This document shows, in pieces, positions 40,667 to 49,647 of a DNA stretch of 64,000 nt. A program made the translations under genes and the position numbers. The notes under the pieces were generated by a model, which did no database searches, was not told where the DNA came from, and worked only from the letters and a program-made list of their open reading frames with translations. The stretch is from Pseudomonas donghuensis (lineage in GTDB: Bacteria; Pseudomonadota; Gammaproteobacteria; Pseudomonadales; Pseudomonadaceae). Numbering within the stretch: position 1 is the first letter of the stretch; each line of letters begins with the position of its first letter. The stretch lies in assembly GCF_000259195.1 (NCBI RefSeq), contig NZ_JH650758.1, positions 135,740-199,739 on the forward strand. The letters run 5' to 3'.

Positions 40667-41711
40667 GTTCCGGACTCCTTGTGGATTGCGATGCGGTCGC
40701 CTGCTCGGCGTAGTACCGAGCCAGTGTCAGGTCGCTGGCATCGTGTTGCGGGCGGCCGAGCCAGGTATCGAAACCCAGGCGTCGGCCGGTGTTGAGTTGC
40801 AGGGCGGGTATCTCGTCCTGCTGCAGGATCAGCTTCAGGTCCCAGTCAAGCTCGTGCCCCTGGTGCTCGGCGACCCAGGCCACCAGTTCAGCAAAGGCAC
40901 TGCCGTCGGGCAGCAGCGCCAGGTAGTGCTCGAGGCTCAGCGGCCCCAGGCAGATGCGAAATTTATGCTGGCGATCCCAGACATGACTGCCCAGGCATAC
41001 ATCCATGCCCAACTGGTTGGCGCTTGCGCCCAGGCGGCTACGCTCGGGCAGTTGCAGCCATTGGCCGACATACTCCTCGATGCTCACCGGCACGCCGAAA
41101 TACGCCCCGAGAATGCCGCGCAAACCATCCGGATAGCGGGTCTGGGCGGCGAGGTGTCCGCTGTAATGCAGCTTGGCGGTGTCCGGCAACGGGCCCTGGT
41201 CGCGCAGTGCCGGGGTGCCGCGGCCGCTGAGGGCGGCCAGGCGCGCGGCCCAGTAGTCGTCAGCGGGGCGGTCATGGCTGACGGTTGGCCGTGCTTCGGC
41301 CCAGGCCCGGTAGAACAGGCTCAGCAGGCGGTGATGGAACACGTCGAGAAAACGCTTGCTGGTGCTGTCGGCGTTGTTGCGCTGACGTTCGCGCATGTAT
41401 TCGGTCAGGTGCAGCGGCAGCGGTCCGTTAGGGCCGCCCAGACCAAAGAAGAACTGCTCCAGGCGCGCCGGGCCCTGTTCTGTGGCAGGGGTCAGCGATG
41501 CCAGGGTTGCCGGTGCGAAAGCGCAGTCGAGCTGTTGGCCGAGGCGAATCGGCTCATCGGCCAGACGCAGGGAATGGCCGAAGCGCGGCAATTGCGGCGA
41601 CTCGCACTCCAGTCGGCGCAGGGCCTGGAAGAAATCGTAGTTCCAGGGTTCGGCCTGCATCTCGCTGAGGATGTTCACAGGGTCGGACGGCGTCCGGGCT
41701 TGGCTTTCCAT
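40659..41711 (-). CDS. tssG: T6SS baseplate component TssG
   Basis: TssG (VasB/ImpH family), 350 residues, part of the TssE-F-G-K baseplate wedge. Recognised by 'EPWNYDFFQALRRLECESP', 'PRFGHSLRLADEPIRLGQ', 'FFFGLGGPNGPLPLHLTEY' and 'FHHRLLSLFYRAW'. ATG at 41711 has GCGAG nearby and makes a 37-base overlap with tssF. An alternative GTG at 41678 would overlap the tssF TGA as GTGA, a pattern used elsewhere here, so the exact start is open. The 3' end overlaps clpV. Confidence 0.92.
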   Translation of the reverse strand: MESQARTPSDPVNILSEMQAEPWNYDFFQALRRLECESPQLPRFGHSLRLADEPIRLGQQLDCAFAPATLASLTPATEQGPARLEQFFFGLGGPNGPLPLHLTEYMRERQRNNADSTSKRFLDVFHHRLLSLFYRAWAEARPTVSHDRPADDYWAARLAALSGRGTPALRDQGPLPDTAKLHYSGHLAAQTRYPDGLRGILGAYFGVPVSIEEYVGQWLQLPERSRLGASANQLGMDVCLGSHVWDRQHKFRICLGPLSLEHYLALLPDGSAFAELVAWVAEHQGHELDWDLKLILQQDEIPALQLNTGRRLGFDTWLGRPQHDASDLTLARYYAEQATASQSTRSPEHG

Positions 41712-43534
41712 CGCATGATCTCGCCGCGTTCGGTGGTACGAAGCACCGTCTCGGTAAAGCTGTTGATCGACACGTAACGTGCCAGGAAGCGCTCGAACAC
41801 TGCACCGAGGAGGAACACTCCAGTGCCGCGGAAAGCGTTTTCATCGAATTCCAGGGTGATCTCCAGGCCACGGCCAAACACGATCGGCCCGGGCATCGGC
41901 AGCCGCCGTGTGCAGGCTTTGCTGCTGACTTCGCGCAGGCCGTCGATCTGCAATTGCAGGGCGGCGTCATGGCTGTCGCCGTAGAGGCGCAGCAGCTCGC
42001 GCAGGGCGGCGGCGCCCTGGCCCTGTTCGGTCAGCGACAGGTAGTTCAACGACAGCTGGCTGATCAATCGCCAGGCCTTGTTGTCGTGGGCGTGGCTGGC
42101 GCGTGGTCGGCTTGGCCCGGCCAGGCAGCGAATGGCGGCTACCGGGGCGCTGTCGGCCAGGGTGAAATCACTGCGGCCATCACCGACATTCATGAACAGC
42201 GGCAGATCGCGGTTGGTGCACAGGGCGCTGACGCCCAGTTGGCGCAGGTCGTGGCGGTAAGGCGCCTGCTGGCCATCGACCAGGCTGATGAAGGTTTCGC
42301 TGCCCATATAGGTCGAACGGGTGCCGTTGCGGCGCTGCTCGCTGGAGAGCATGCGCGGCTCGCGGCGCACGATGTAATACGCCTGGTCACGGCCATAACG
42401 GGACGGGTCGCGCACGGCATAGAAGGGCAGGAAACCCTGGTCGGGGCCGGTACCATGACCGGTCACGCTGCTCAGCGAATGGATCTCGAAATCCGTCGGC
42501 CGGGTGCGGTCGGCGATTACATGGTGTTCGTTGACCCGGTTGCTCAGGTGGATGCGGTCGACCCGGCGCGGGAACAGGTTGATCGCCGGGGTGCAGAAGG
42601 GCACGAACTGCTCGACGCCGACGCTGCCTTCCAGGGTCTGGTCGTAGCGCTCGAACAGCACGATCAGCTCCAGCTCCTGACCGTCGCAACGTTTGACTGC
42701 GCGCTCCAGTTCGGCGAATTCGACGAACAGGAAACGCTGCGGCAGGGCGAAGTACTCCTGTAGCAGGCGGTAACCCTGGAATGCCTGCGGGACCACAGGC
42801 AGGGCTGCTTCGCGGTCATCGAAGCCGCAAGGGCGCAGGGCCGAGGGCGCAATGCGCTCGACCCAGTCGCTGCCAGGCTGGCGGGCAAAAACGGCACAGG
42901 CGTTGCCCAGCAGTTGCTCGTACAGGCGAAACGGCAGTTCATCGGCGCCGTTCAGGTACAGCGGCAGGCTGCTGAGATCGAGCGCGTTGAACGGCAGCTC
43001 GGCGCCGGTACGCAAGGTAATGCGCAACCCGGCGCGGGCTTTCGGTTCACTGGCGGCAAGGCGCCCGAGGCTGGCCGCCGGATTGCCGAAGTATTCGGCC
43101 TGGGTTACCTGCAGTGGCCACAGGGTGACCGGGTGGGCACTGCGAAACTCACACGGTGTCTGCGAATCGCGGCCAAGGGTGGCACGCAACACACTGCCAC
43201 GGGGCAGGGTGAAGCCAGCACTGAGCGAGCCTTCGTCGGGATCGGCCTGCATCTGCACCACGGTCATCGACGGTGTCGGTGCCAGGTAGTGCGGGTAGGC
43301 AATCTCCAGCAGGTTGTGGGTGAAGGTCGGGTACTCGGCGTCGAGCTTGAGTTGCACCCGTGCGGTCAGGTAGGCAAAGCCTTCGAGCAGGCGTTCGACA
43401 TAGGGGTCGGCGCAGTCGATACCGGACAGGGTCAGGCGCCCGGCGATTTTCGGGTATTCCCTGGCGAACTCGGCGGCGCTTTCGCGGATGTGTTGCAGCT
43501 CCTGGTTGTACAGCTCGAGCAGGCGCGGGTTCAT
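41675..43534 (-). CDS. tssF: T6SS baseplate component TssF
   Basis: TssF (VasA/ImpG family) of 619 residues, the largest wedge protein of the baseplate. Opening '[20 protein letters not shown]' and '[20 protein letters not shown]' are family hallmarks; '[16 protein letters not shown]' and the C-terminal '[20 protein letters not shown]' also fit. I chose ATG at 43534 because the upstream open frame overlaps tssE and lacks homology; this gives an ATGA overlap with the tssE stop at 43531-43534. Confidence 0.94.
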   Translation of the reverse strand: MNPRLLELYNQELQHIRESAAEFAREYPKIAGRLTLSGIDCADPYVERLLEGFAYLTARVQLKLDAEYPTFTHNLLEIAYPHYLAPTPSMTVVQMQADPDEGSLSAGFTLPRGSVLRATLGRDSQTPCEFRSAHPVTLWPLQVTQAEYFGNPAASLGRLAASEPKARAGLRITLRTGAELPFNALDLSSLPLYLNGADELPFRLYEQLLGNACAVFARQPGSDWVERIAPSALRPCGFDDREAALPVVPQAFQGYRLLQEYFALPQRFLFVEFAELERAVKRCDGQELELIVLFERYDQTLEGSVGVEQFVPFCTPAINLFPRRVDRIHLSNRVNEHHVIADRTRPTDFEIHSLSSVTGHGTGPDQGFLPFYAVRDPSRYGRDQAYYIVRREPRMLSSEQRRNGTRSTYMGSETFISLVDGQQAPYRHDLRQLGVSALCTNRDLPLFMNVGDGRSDFTLADSAPVAAIRCLAGPSRPRASHAHDNKAWRLISQLSLNYLSLTEQGQGAAALRELLRLYGDSHDAALQLQIDGLREVSSKACTRRLPMPGPIVFGRGLEITLEFDENAFRGTGVFLLGAVFERFLARYVSINSFTETVLRTTERGEIMRWKAKPGRRPTL

Positions 43535-44046
43535 GGACGTCTCCGGCGCTCGGCAGGGGCGACCCGGACATGCCCGGACTCCAGGTCCAGATCGGTGCGC
43601 AGCAGTAACGGCAGTGCCGCTGGCTGGGCCCACAGATCGCCTTCAATCTCGAAACTCAGGGCGTTGTGGTTCATTTCCCCTGGTGCGACCTGAGCGCGAA
43701 CCCGCAGGCTGCTGCGCAGGATGCGCGGTTCGAAAGTGGCAATGGCCTGGTAAATGATGCTCTCCAGTGCGCTGATATCAATGTTCGAGGCGCTGTTACC
43801 GGCCAGTGCCGGCAGGCCATAGTTGACTACCGAGTTGCCGGCCTGGGTATTGAGCGTGGCGGCAGCATCGAGCAGTGAGGTGGTATTGAGCAGCCAGGTG
43901 AGATCGCGCAGAACCGAGGCCTTGAGCTGGTTCAGCGACAGCACGCGTTTGTCGTTGGCTTCTTGCAGGTTGCCGGGCTCGTCGTCGGTCAGACGATCGA
44001 GCAGCGAAGGCTGCAGGCGGTCACGTGCAGCGATTTCGGCTACCAA
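43531..44046 (-). CDS. tssE: T6SS baseplate component TssE (gp25-like)
   Basis: TssE of 171 residues, homologous to phage T4 gp25, which starts sheath polymerisation on the baseplate. Family motifs include '[15 protein letters not shown]', '[15 protein letters not shown]', '[12 protein letters not shown]' and the strand region with 'IATFEPRI'. The start codon is TTG at 44046, supported by GGAG eight bases upstream. It follows hcp after a 102-base gap holding a REP-type sequence; in P. aeruginosa H1-T6SS that gap holds tagJ. Confidence 0.9.
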   Translation of the reverse strand: MVAEIAARDRLQPSLLDRLTDDEPGNLQEANDKRVLSLNQLKASVLRDLTWLLNTTSLLDAAATLNTQAGNSVVNYGLPALAGNSASNIDISALESIIYQAIATFEPRILRSSLRVRAQVAPGEMNHNALSFEIEGDLWAQPAALPLLLRTDLDLESGHVRVAPAERRRRP

Positions 44047-44084
44047 GGGGCGGCTCCGGTGGTGGGATTCAAGATTGCGTTGGC

Positions 44085-44135
44085 CTTATCGCGGGGCAAG
44101 CCCGCCCCTACACGGTGGGTTTGTCCAGCGATAAG
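44085..44135. repeat. REP-type element within a larger cruciform
   Basis: The core 44089-44112 resembles the Pseudomonas REP sequence (TCGCGGG..CAAGCCCGC..CCTACA) with its internal GCGGG/CCCGC dyad. Outer arms CTTATCGC (44085-44092) and GCGATAAG (44128-44135) pair perfectly, so the whole unit can form a larger stem. It fills the hcp-tssE gap. Confidence 0.75.
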
Positions 44136-44148
44136 GGCGACGCGCATG

Positions 44149-44637
44149 TCAGATCTTGACGTTCTGGCGCACGTTCCAGCCGTACTTGACCGGGCCGCCG
44201 TCTTTGGTGCCGTCAGCTTTCTGCGGCTGGTAATCGACCGTGACCTTGGCGAAGTTCAGGGTGACGTTTTCGGTCAGGCGATCATCGCTGCCCGAACCAC
44301 CGGTGCTCAGCGAGCTGATCAGCACCTCTTCGAGGTTGATGACCAGATACTCGACCTGGCTTTCGCCACCGGCCTTGCGCACGGTCAGCTTGACCTTGTC
44401 GATGTGCTTGCCGCTGGAGCAATGCATCATCAGGTTGGGGCTGGATTTGTCGACGTACTTGGTCAGCGACAGGTCCTGGATGTTGACCTTGCCGGCGCCA
44501 CCGCCACCGCCCATGTGCATGTTGCCGGACTGGGACATGCCCCAGTTCCAGTTCAGCACATCGATCTCGTCCTTGTGGGCCTTGTCCATGGACTCGCCCT
44601 TGATGTCGCCGATCTTGATGAAAATATCAACTGCCAT
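44149..44637 (-). CDS. hcp: T6SS tube protein Hcp
   Basis: Hcp of 162 residues, which assembles into hexameric rings forming the secreted inner tube and can chaperone small effectors. Strong similarity to P. aeruginosa Hcp1 as I recall it: 'FIKIGDIKGES', 'WGMSQSGNMHMGGGGGAGK', 'DKSSPNLMMHCSSGKH', 'DRLTENVTLNFAKV' and the end 'GPVKYGWNVRQN'. I chose ATG at 44637, giving exactly 162 residues. It is separated from tssC by 80 bases with a GC-rich hairpin, which may allow the higher level of Hcp normally required. Confidence 0.96.
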   Translation of the reverse strand: MAVDIFIKIGDIKGESMDKAHKDEIDVLNWNWGMSQSGNMHMGGGGGAGKVNIQDLSLTKYVDKSSPNLMMHCSSGKHIDKVKLTVRKAGGESQVEYLVINLEEVLISSLSTGGSGSDDRLTENVTLNFAKVTVDYQPQKADGTKDGGPVKYGWNVRQNVKI

Positions 44638-44681
44638 GTTGTCTCCAGAGTGTGGCATCTACCACATTGTTTTTCAGTGCA

Positions 44682-44700
44682 CGCCCCGCATTGCGGGGCG
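44682..44700. terminator. GC-rich hairpin between tssC and hcp
   Basis: CGCCCCGC (44682-44689), ATT loop, GCGGGGCG (44693-44700). No T-run on the coding strand, so more likely an mRNA-stabilising or processing structure than a full terminator. Confidence 0.45.
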
Positions 44701-44717
44701 CTTCAGCGAGCCAGGGC

Positions 44718-46211
44718 TCAGGCGCCCTTGGCCGATGGCAACTTCGATACCAGGCGCAGCGACACGGTCAGCCCTTCAAGCTGGTAGTGCGGACGCAGGT
44801 AGAAACGCGAGTTGTAGTAGCCCGGGTTGCCTTCGACTTCTTCGACCACCACTTCAGCCGCTGCCAGCGGGTGCTGGGCCTTGGTGGTCTCGGTGGAGTG
44901 GGCCGGATCGCCATCGACGTAGTTGAGGATCCAGTCCTGCAACCAGCGCTGCATCTCGTCCTTCTCTTTGAACGAGCCGATCTTGTCGCGCACGATGCAC
45001 TTCAGGTAATGGGCGAAGCGGCAGGTGGCGAACAGGTACGGCAGGCGCGCCGCCAGGTTGGCGTTGGCGGTGGCGTCCGGGTCGTCGTATTCGGCAGGCT
45101 TTTGCAGCGACTGGGCGCCAATGAACGCGGCGAAGTCGGTGTTCTTCTTGTGCAGCAGGGGCATGAAGCCGTTCTTCGCCAGTTCCGCTTCACGGCGATC
45201 GGAGATGGCGATTTCGGTCGGGCACTTCATGTCCACGCCACCGTCATCGGTGGGGAAGGTGTGCGCCGGCAGGTTCTGCACTTCGCCACCGGACTCGACG
45301 CCGCGAATCCGCGAGCACCAGCCGTAGTACTTGAACGAACGGTTGATGTTCACCGCCATGGCGTAGGCGGCGTTGGCCCAGGTGTACTTGGCGCTGTCGG
45401 CGCCGTCGGTGTCTTCTTCGAAGGCGAAGGCTTCCACCGGGTCGGTCTTGGCGCCATACGGCAGGCGGGCGAGGAAGCGCGGCATGGTCAGGCCGATGTA
45501 GCGCGAGTCTTCCGATTCACGCAGCGAGCGCCAGCCGGCGTACTCGGGGGTGGTGAAGATCTTGGTCAGGTCGCGCGGGTTCGACAGTTCCTGCCACGAG
45601 CCCATGCCCATCACGGTCGGCGAGGCCGCAGCGATGAATGGCGAGTGCATGGCGGCACACACTTTGGACAGCTCGCCGAGCAGCTCGACGTCCGGTGGCG
45701 ACTGGTCGAAGTAGTAATCGCCGACCAGGCAGCCGTAAGGTTCGCCGCCGAACTGGCCGTATTCCTCTTCGTACATCTTCTTGAACAGCGGGCTCTGGTC
45801 CCAGGCCGTGCCCTTGAATTTCTTCAGGGTCTTGTGCAGATCGGGCTTGGAGATGTTGAGCACGCGGATTTTCAGCTGCTCGTCGCTCTCGGTGTTGTTG
45901 ACCAGGTAGTGCAGGCCACGCCAGGCGCTTTCCAGCTTCTGGAACTCGGGATGGTGGATGACCTGGTTGACCTGGGCGGTGAGCTTGGCGTCGATGGCGG
46001 CAATGATCGATTCGATCGACTTGATCGCATCATTGGACACCAGGTCGGTTTGCGCCAGGGCCTGTTCGGCCAGGGTGCGCACCGCAGTTTCGACCGCTTC
46101 GCGGGCGCGCTCGGTCTTGGGTTTGAATTCTTGCAGCAACAGCGAGGCGAACTCGCTGGCTTGCTCGGTGGCCGCTGGCTGGGCCTGGGTATCACGCATC
46201 GGATCGGTCAT
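44718..46211 (-). CDS. tssC: T6SS sheath large subunit TssC
   Basis: TssC (VipB/HsiC/EvpB family) of 497 residues, which with TssB builds the contractile sheath. Marker segments: 'HHPEFQKLESAWRGLHYLV' near residue 85, 'KMYEEEYGQFGGEPYG', 'FIAAASPTVMGMGSW', 'YGWCSRIRGVESGG', 'LPYLFATCRFAHYLKCI' and the C-terminal 'YYNSRFYLRPHYQLEG'. It lies 15 bases after tssB and is co-transcribed with it, supplying near-equal sheath subunits. Confidence 0.97.
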   Translation of the reverse strand: MTDPMRDTQAQPAATEQASEFASLLLQEFKPKTERAREAVETAVRTLAEQALAQTDLVSNDAIKSIESIIAAIDAKLTAQVNQVIHHPEFQKLESAWRGLHYLVNNTESDEQLKIRVLNISKPDLHKTLKKFKGTAWDQSPLFKKMYEEEYGQFGGEPYGCLVGDYYFDQSPPDVELLGELSKVCAAMHSPFIAAASPTVMGMGSWQELSNPRDLTKIFTTPEYAGWRSLRESEDSRYIGLTMPRFLARLPYGAKTDPVEAFAFEEDTDGADSAKYTWANAAYAMAVNINRSFKYYGWCSRIRGVESGGEVQNLPAHTFPTDDGGVDMKCPTEIAISDRREAELAKNGFMPLLHKKNTDFAAFIGAQSLQKPAEYDDPDATANANLAARLPYLFATCRFAHYLKCIVRDKIGSFKEKDEMQRWLQDWILNYVDGDPAHSTETTKAQHPLAAAEVVVEEVEGNPGYYNSRFYLRPHYQLEGLTVSLRLVSKLPSAKGA

Positions 46212-46226
46212 GAGGCTTTGTCCTGA

Positions 46227-46742
46227 TTAAGCGTTCGGCTCGGCATCCTGGGGCTTTGGCGCACTGGCCAAGGCCTGGAGCAGGGCCGGATCCTTGATGG
46301 CTTTCATGATGATTTCTTCGGCGCCGGTCTTGCCGTCCATGTAGGTCAGCAGGTTGGCCAGTTGGGTCCGCGCTTCGAGCAGCTGGTTCAGCGAGTCGAC
46401 CTTGCGCGCTACGGCGGCAGGGCTGAAGTCGTCCATGCTCTCGAAGGTGATGTCCAGGCTCAGGTTGCCTTCCCCGGTGAGTTCGTTGGGGACGTGGAAG
46501 GCTACCCGTGGCTGCATGGCCTTGAGGCGCGAGTCGAAGTTGTCGACGTCGATTTCCAGGAACTTGCGTTCGGCCACCGGCGCCAGCGGCTCGGCGGGCT
46601 TACCTGCGAGGTCAGCCATGACGCCCATGACGAAAGGCAGCTGGACCTTCTTTTCGGCGCCGTAGAGCTCGACGTCATACTCGATCTGCACCCGCGGCGC
46701 GCGATTGCGCGCAATGAATTTCTGAGAACTGGGGTTCGCCAC
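46227..46742 (-). CDS. tssB: T6SS sheath small subunit TssB
   Basis: TssB (VipA/HsiB family) of 171 residues. It opens with 'SSQKFIARNRAPRVQIEYDV', the signature of the family, and continues with 'PFVMGVMADLAG', 'FLEIDVDNFDSRLKAM' and 'RTQLANLLTYMDGK'. The helical region 'LNQLLEARTQLANLL' is the part that ClpV is known to reach through TssC in the contracted sheath. Upstream, 95 bases separate it from tssA. Confidence 0.96.
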   Translation of the reverse strand: MANPSSQKFIARNRAPRVQIEYDVELYGAEKKVQLPFVMGVMADLAGKPAEPLAPVAERKFLEIDVDNFDSRLKAMQPRVAFHVPNELTGEGNLSLDITFESMDDFSPAAVARKVDSLNQLLEARTQLANLLTYMDGKTGAEEIIMKAIKDPALLQALASAPKPQDAEPNA

Positions 46743-46837
46743 GTTGTTCCTCCTGGTCGCAGGTGCGACGGTATTGGCGTCATCGATCGTTGCCGGTAAC
46801 GGTGTTGCGTAATTGCGTTGGGCCTGGCCCGCAGCCC

Positions 46838-47872
46838 TCAGTCGGTCTCCGGCCCGCGCAGGGTTTCGAACTGCGACAGGCCATCGGGGATCAGGTCGCG
46901 GACGATCGCGGCGAAATCGGCATTCACCAGATTTTTCGCGCGATTCAACAGCACCGGCAACGGGCTCGAGGGCTCGTGACGGGCGTAATACTTGAGAATT
47001 CGGTCAAGGCTGCGCAGCACCTCGTCGCGGCTGGCGATATCCGCTGAGGCACGGGCAACAGGGGCTGCGGGAACGGCGCTGTCGAGAGGCGGCGGATTGT
47101 CGGCAACCGTGCTGATTTCGGCTGCGGTGTCGTTGGCGGCTTGCTCGCCTGCCGGCGCCTGTTCGGCGAGGATCTGTGCAGCCTGGCGCAACGGTTGCTT
47201 GAGGGCGCCGAGATCAATACCGCTGGCCGAGCCGACCTGCTCGTTGACGTACTGCTCGATTGCCTCGGCGGCTTCGCGGGCTTGCTGCAGGGCCTCGCGG
47301 GTGGCCTGCAGTTGGTCGGCATCGCTGTCGCGCAGGGCGCCGCCGAGCTCGTCGGCGTTGAGCGTCTCGCTGGCAAAGTGCTGCAGGCCACTGGCGTGCA
47401 GGGCCGCGCGCAGGCTGACCGGGCCGAATGCACGGGAGCGGGTCAGCAGGCTTTCACGCAGCAGGGTGATGTTGGTCTCGCAGACCAGACCTGCGAGGGC
47501 GTTGATGCGTACCGTCGGGTCGTTGTCGTCATCGGCGTCGAGTTGCGGGTGCACTTGTGGCCAGTACTGGCGCAGCAGCGCGTTGATCAGTTGCAGGGTG
47601 CTGGCCAGGCCGGCAATACCGTGCAGGGCCAGGGCACTCTGCAAGAGGAAATGCGTGACCCGAAGGTCCTTGCTGCGTTGCAGCAGGGCCGTGCAGGACT
47701 GTTCGATCTGCCGCCACTGGGGAGGCTCGGCAGGCTGGATGGCATCACCCATGACACGCTCGGGCTTGCCTTGGGCATCACGCTCCAATTGCAGGAAGTC
47801 CGGGTCGTATTCAAGGTCGTCGCCGCAGGGGAAGTTCTCCGAAACGGCAGCGAGCAAATGCGCTGAGTTCAC
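46838..47872 (-). CDS. tssA: T6SS assembly cap protein TssA
   Basis: TssA (ImpA N-terminal domain) of 344 residues. The N-terminal domain begins 'HLLAAVSENFPCGDDLEYDP' with the conserved 'W..I' region ('PPQWRQIEQSCTALLQRSKDL', 'HFLLQSALALHGIAGL'); a Pro/Ala-rich linker leads to a short C-terminal domain with 'LRSLDRILKYYARHEPSSPLP' and 'NRAKNLVNADFAAIVRDLIP', as in the short H1-type TssA. TssA primes tail assembly. I chose GTG at 47872 with GGAG 11 bases upstream, over a TTG 17 codons earlier that lacks a binding site. First gene of the leftward half. Confidence 0.9.
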   Translation of the reverse strand: MNSAHLLAAVSENFPCGDDLEYDPDFLQLERDAQGKPERVMGDAIQPAEPPQWRQIEQSCTALLQRSKDLRVTHFLLQSALALHGIAGLASTLQLINALLRQYWPQVHPQLDADDDNDPTVRINALAGLVCETNITLLRESLLTRSRAFGPVSLRAALHASGLQHFASETLNADELGGALRDSDADQLQATREALQQAREAAEAIEQYVNEQVGSASGIDLGALKQPLRQAAQILAEQAPAGEQAANDTAAEISTVADNPPPLDSAVPAAPVARASADIASRDEVLRSLDRILKYYARHEPSSPLPVLLNRAKNLVNADFAAIVRDLIPDGLSQFETLRGPETD

Positions 47873-48264
47873 CAGATATCGATCTCCGTATCGTCCCGTG
47901 GTGGGGGTAGCTAATGTGCGCAAGTTAATTTTGTGACAGGGCGCACATATTTTGCTGAGTTATCCTTAGTTGATATCAAAGTGATATCACGCTCGTTCAG
48001 CAAGTTGCGCATTTTTGGTTTATTTCCAATTGGCTGTCAAGGTAAGCTATCGGCCCACCGTGACCTGAGTGCTGGGCCAAACAGGGTTTTTGACTTGTTG
48101 GTCAGGGCGGCGGTGGATGTCATTTGAAACTGACATGGTTCGGCTAGAAACTGCCGAAAATCGGATATTCAGTAGAGTTTTTCAGGGATTGGAAGCGAAT
48201 CGCTTTTCTGTGTCAGGCCTGCAGCGGGCCAGCAGACGGTTCGGGATGTGGCTAAGGAGGCGTG
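47873..48264. promoter_or_regulatory. Divergent promoter region between tssA and tagH
   Basis: A 392-base non-coding region with lower GC than the flanks. It carries two tandem palindromes, TTGATATCAA (47970-47979) and GTGATATCAC (47981-47990), and an inverted repeat ATGTGCGC (47914-47921)/GCGCACAT (47941-47948) close to tssA. A TTGACA-like hexamer lies at about 48032-48037 on the leftward strand without a good -10. No sigma54 -24/-12 element with correct spacing was found. The right end holds the AAGGAGG of tagH. It must drive both halves of the T6SS cluster. Confidence 0.6.
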
Positions 48265-49611
48265 ATGTCGCTGAGTCTGACTATTACCAGTTATCACAAG
48301 ATTACCCCTGGCCAATGTCCTGAAAAGTTCATCGAATCAGGCGCCATCAGCATCGGACGTGGCTCTGATAATGATTGGGTATTGCCCGATCCGGAGCGTC
48401 TGGTCTCTTCGCAACATTGTGTCATTCAATATAAAGATGGCCGCTACTACCTGACTGATAACAGCACAAACGGTGTCGAGTTAATTCACGCCGGTATTCG
48501 CTTGCGCCGCGGTAATAGCGAGCCCTTGATGGATGGCGAAATCATCCGTATTGGCGAGTACGAGATCCAGGCGCGGATTGATTCGAGCTTCAAGGTAGGG
48601 GATGGCAATCCGATCGGCGGCGATGCCAGCAATAGTTTCGAAGCGTTGATGGCTAACCAGGCCAGCCCTGCGCCTGTCCTTTCTCACGCAGGCACACCGG
48701 CGCTCGTGCACGGTGCGTCAAGCAGCGACACCCTGCCGGACCTGTTTGATTTTCTCGCGCCGGCAAGCATTGCGCCGGTAACCCAGCCTGACCATGTACC
48801 TGCCCAGCAGCATGACTTTCGTCCGCCCGCGCCGATCGTCCCTGTGGCGGTGCCGGCCCCGGCGAGCCCTGGGGTGATTCCCGCAGATTGGGACCTGTTT
48901 GCCGAGCCTTCAGCACCTGCACCTGCACCTGCACCTGCTCCCGCTCCCGCACCGACGCCTGTCGCGACCGCAGCGCCTGCGCCGGTGGCCGTCGTCGAGG
49001 CCCCGGCCCAGCCTGCCGAATCAGCAGCGCTGGTCCAGGCTTTCCTGCGCGGGGCAGGCCTTGAGCAACTGCGTATCGACAGCGCGCAGGTCGAGGCGCA
49101 GATGGAGGCCCTTGGCCGCAGTTACCGCTTGATGGTCGAGGGCTTGATCGACGTATTGCGTGCGCGCAGCAGCCTCAAGGGCGAATTCCGCATGCAGCAG
49201 ACCATGATCCGCCCGGCGGAGAACAACCCGCTCAAGTTTGCTCCGAATGCCGATGAAGCGTTGCTGTTACTGCTGCGTCACGGCAATCACGCCTTCATGG
49301 CGCCGGACCAGGCAGTACGTGACAGTTTCGATGACCTGCGTGCTCACCAGTTGGCAGTGATGGCGGGTGTCGAGGCCGCCATCAAGCACCTGCTCGCGCG
49401 TTTCGAACCGGCCCAGCTGGAGTCGCGGTTAGGTGAGCCAGCCGGCTTGTCGAAGCTGTTCGCAGGCTCCCGCCAGGCCCAGTACTGGCAGCAGTTCACC
49501 GAGCTGTACAGCAAGATTTCCCGGGAAGCCGAAGACGACTTCCAGGACCTGTTCGGGCGCGAATTCAGCCGCGCCTATGAGGAGCACAGCGCGCGTCTGC
49601 AGCGCTCCTGA
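48265..49611 (+). CDS. tagH: T6SS FHA-domain protein TagH (Fha)
   Basis: FHA protein of 448 residues. The N-terminal FHA domain (about 5-95) has the phosphothreonine-binding residues in 'GRGSDNDW' (31-38), 'SSQH' (48-51) and 'DNSTNG' (65-70). A Pro/Ala-rich linker follows, including a run of AP repeats near 213-225 encoded by four tandem CACCTG units (48914-48937). A TagH C-terminal domain (about 255-448) contains 'FLRGAGLEQLRID', 'GRSYRLMVEGLIDVLRAR' and 'NPLKFAPNADEALLLLL'. In H1-T6SS, PpkA phosphorylates Fha1 to trigger assembly. ATG at 48265 is supported by AAGGAGG immediately upstream. First gene of the rightward half. Confidence 0.94.
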   Translation: MSLSLTITSYHKITPGQCPEKFIESGAISIGRGSDNDWVLPDPERLVSSQHCVIQYKDGRYYLTDNSTNGVELIHAGIRLRRGNSEPLMDGEIIRIGEYEIQARIDSSFKVGDGNPIGGDASNSFEALMANQASPAPVLSHAGTPALVHGASSSDTLPDLFDFLAPASIAPVTQPDHVPAQQHDFRPPAPIVPVAVPAPASPGVIPADWDLFAEPSAPAPAPAPAPAPAPTPVATAAPAPVAVVEAPAQPAESAALVQAFLRGAGLEQLRIDSAQVEAQMEALGRSYRLMVEGLIDVLRARSSLKGEFRMQQTMIRPAENNPLKFAPNADEALLLLLRHGNHAFMAPDQAVRDSFDDLRAHQLAVMAGVEAAIKHLLARFEPAQLESRLGEPAGLSKLFAGSRQAQYWQQFTELYSKISREAEDDFQDLFGREFSRAYEEHSARLQRS

Positions 49612-49647
49612 AACAAACGGAAAGTGCCACGTCATTGAGGACGCAGG

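Noticed and set aside
38006..40795. Rightward frame of 929 codons opposite clpV
   Set aside because: Antisense shadow in GC-rich DNA; ClpV motifs on the leftward strand are unambiguous.
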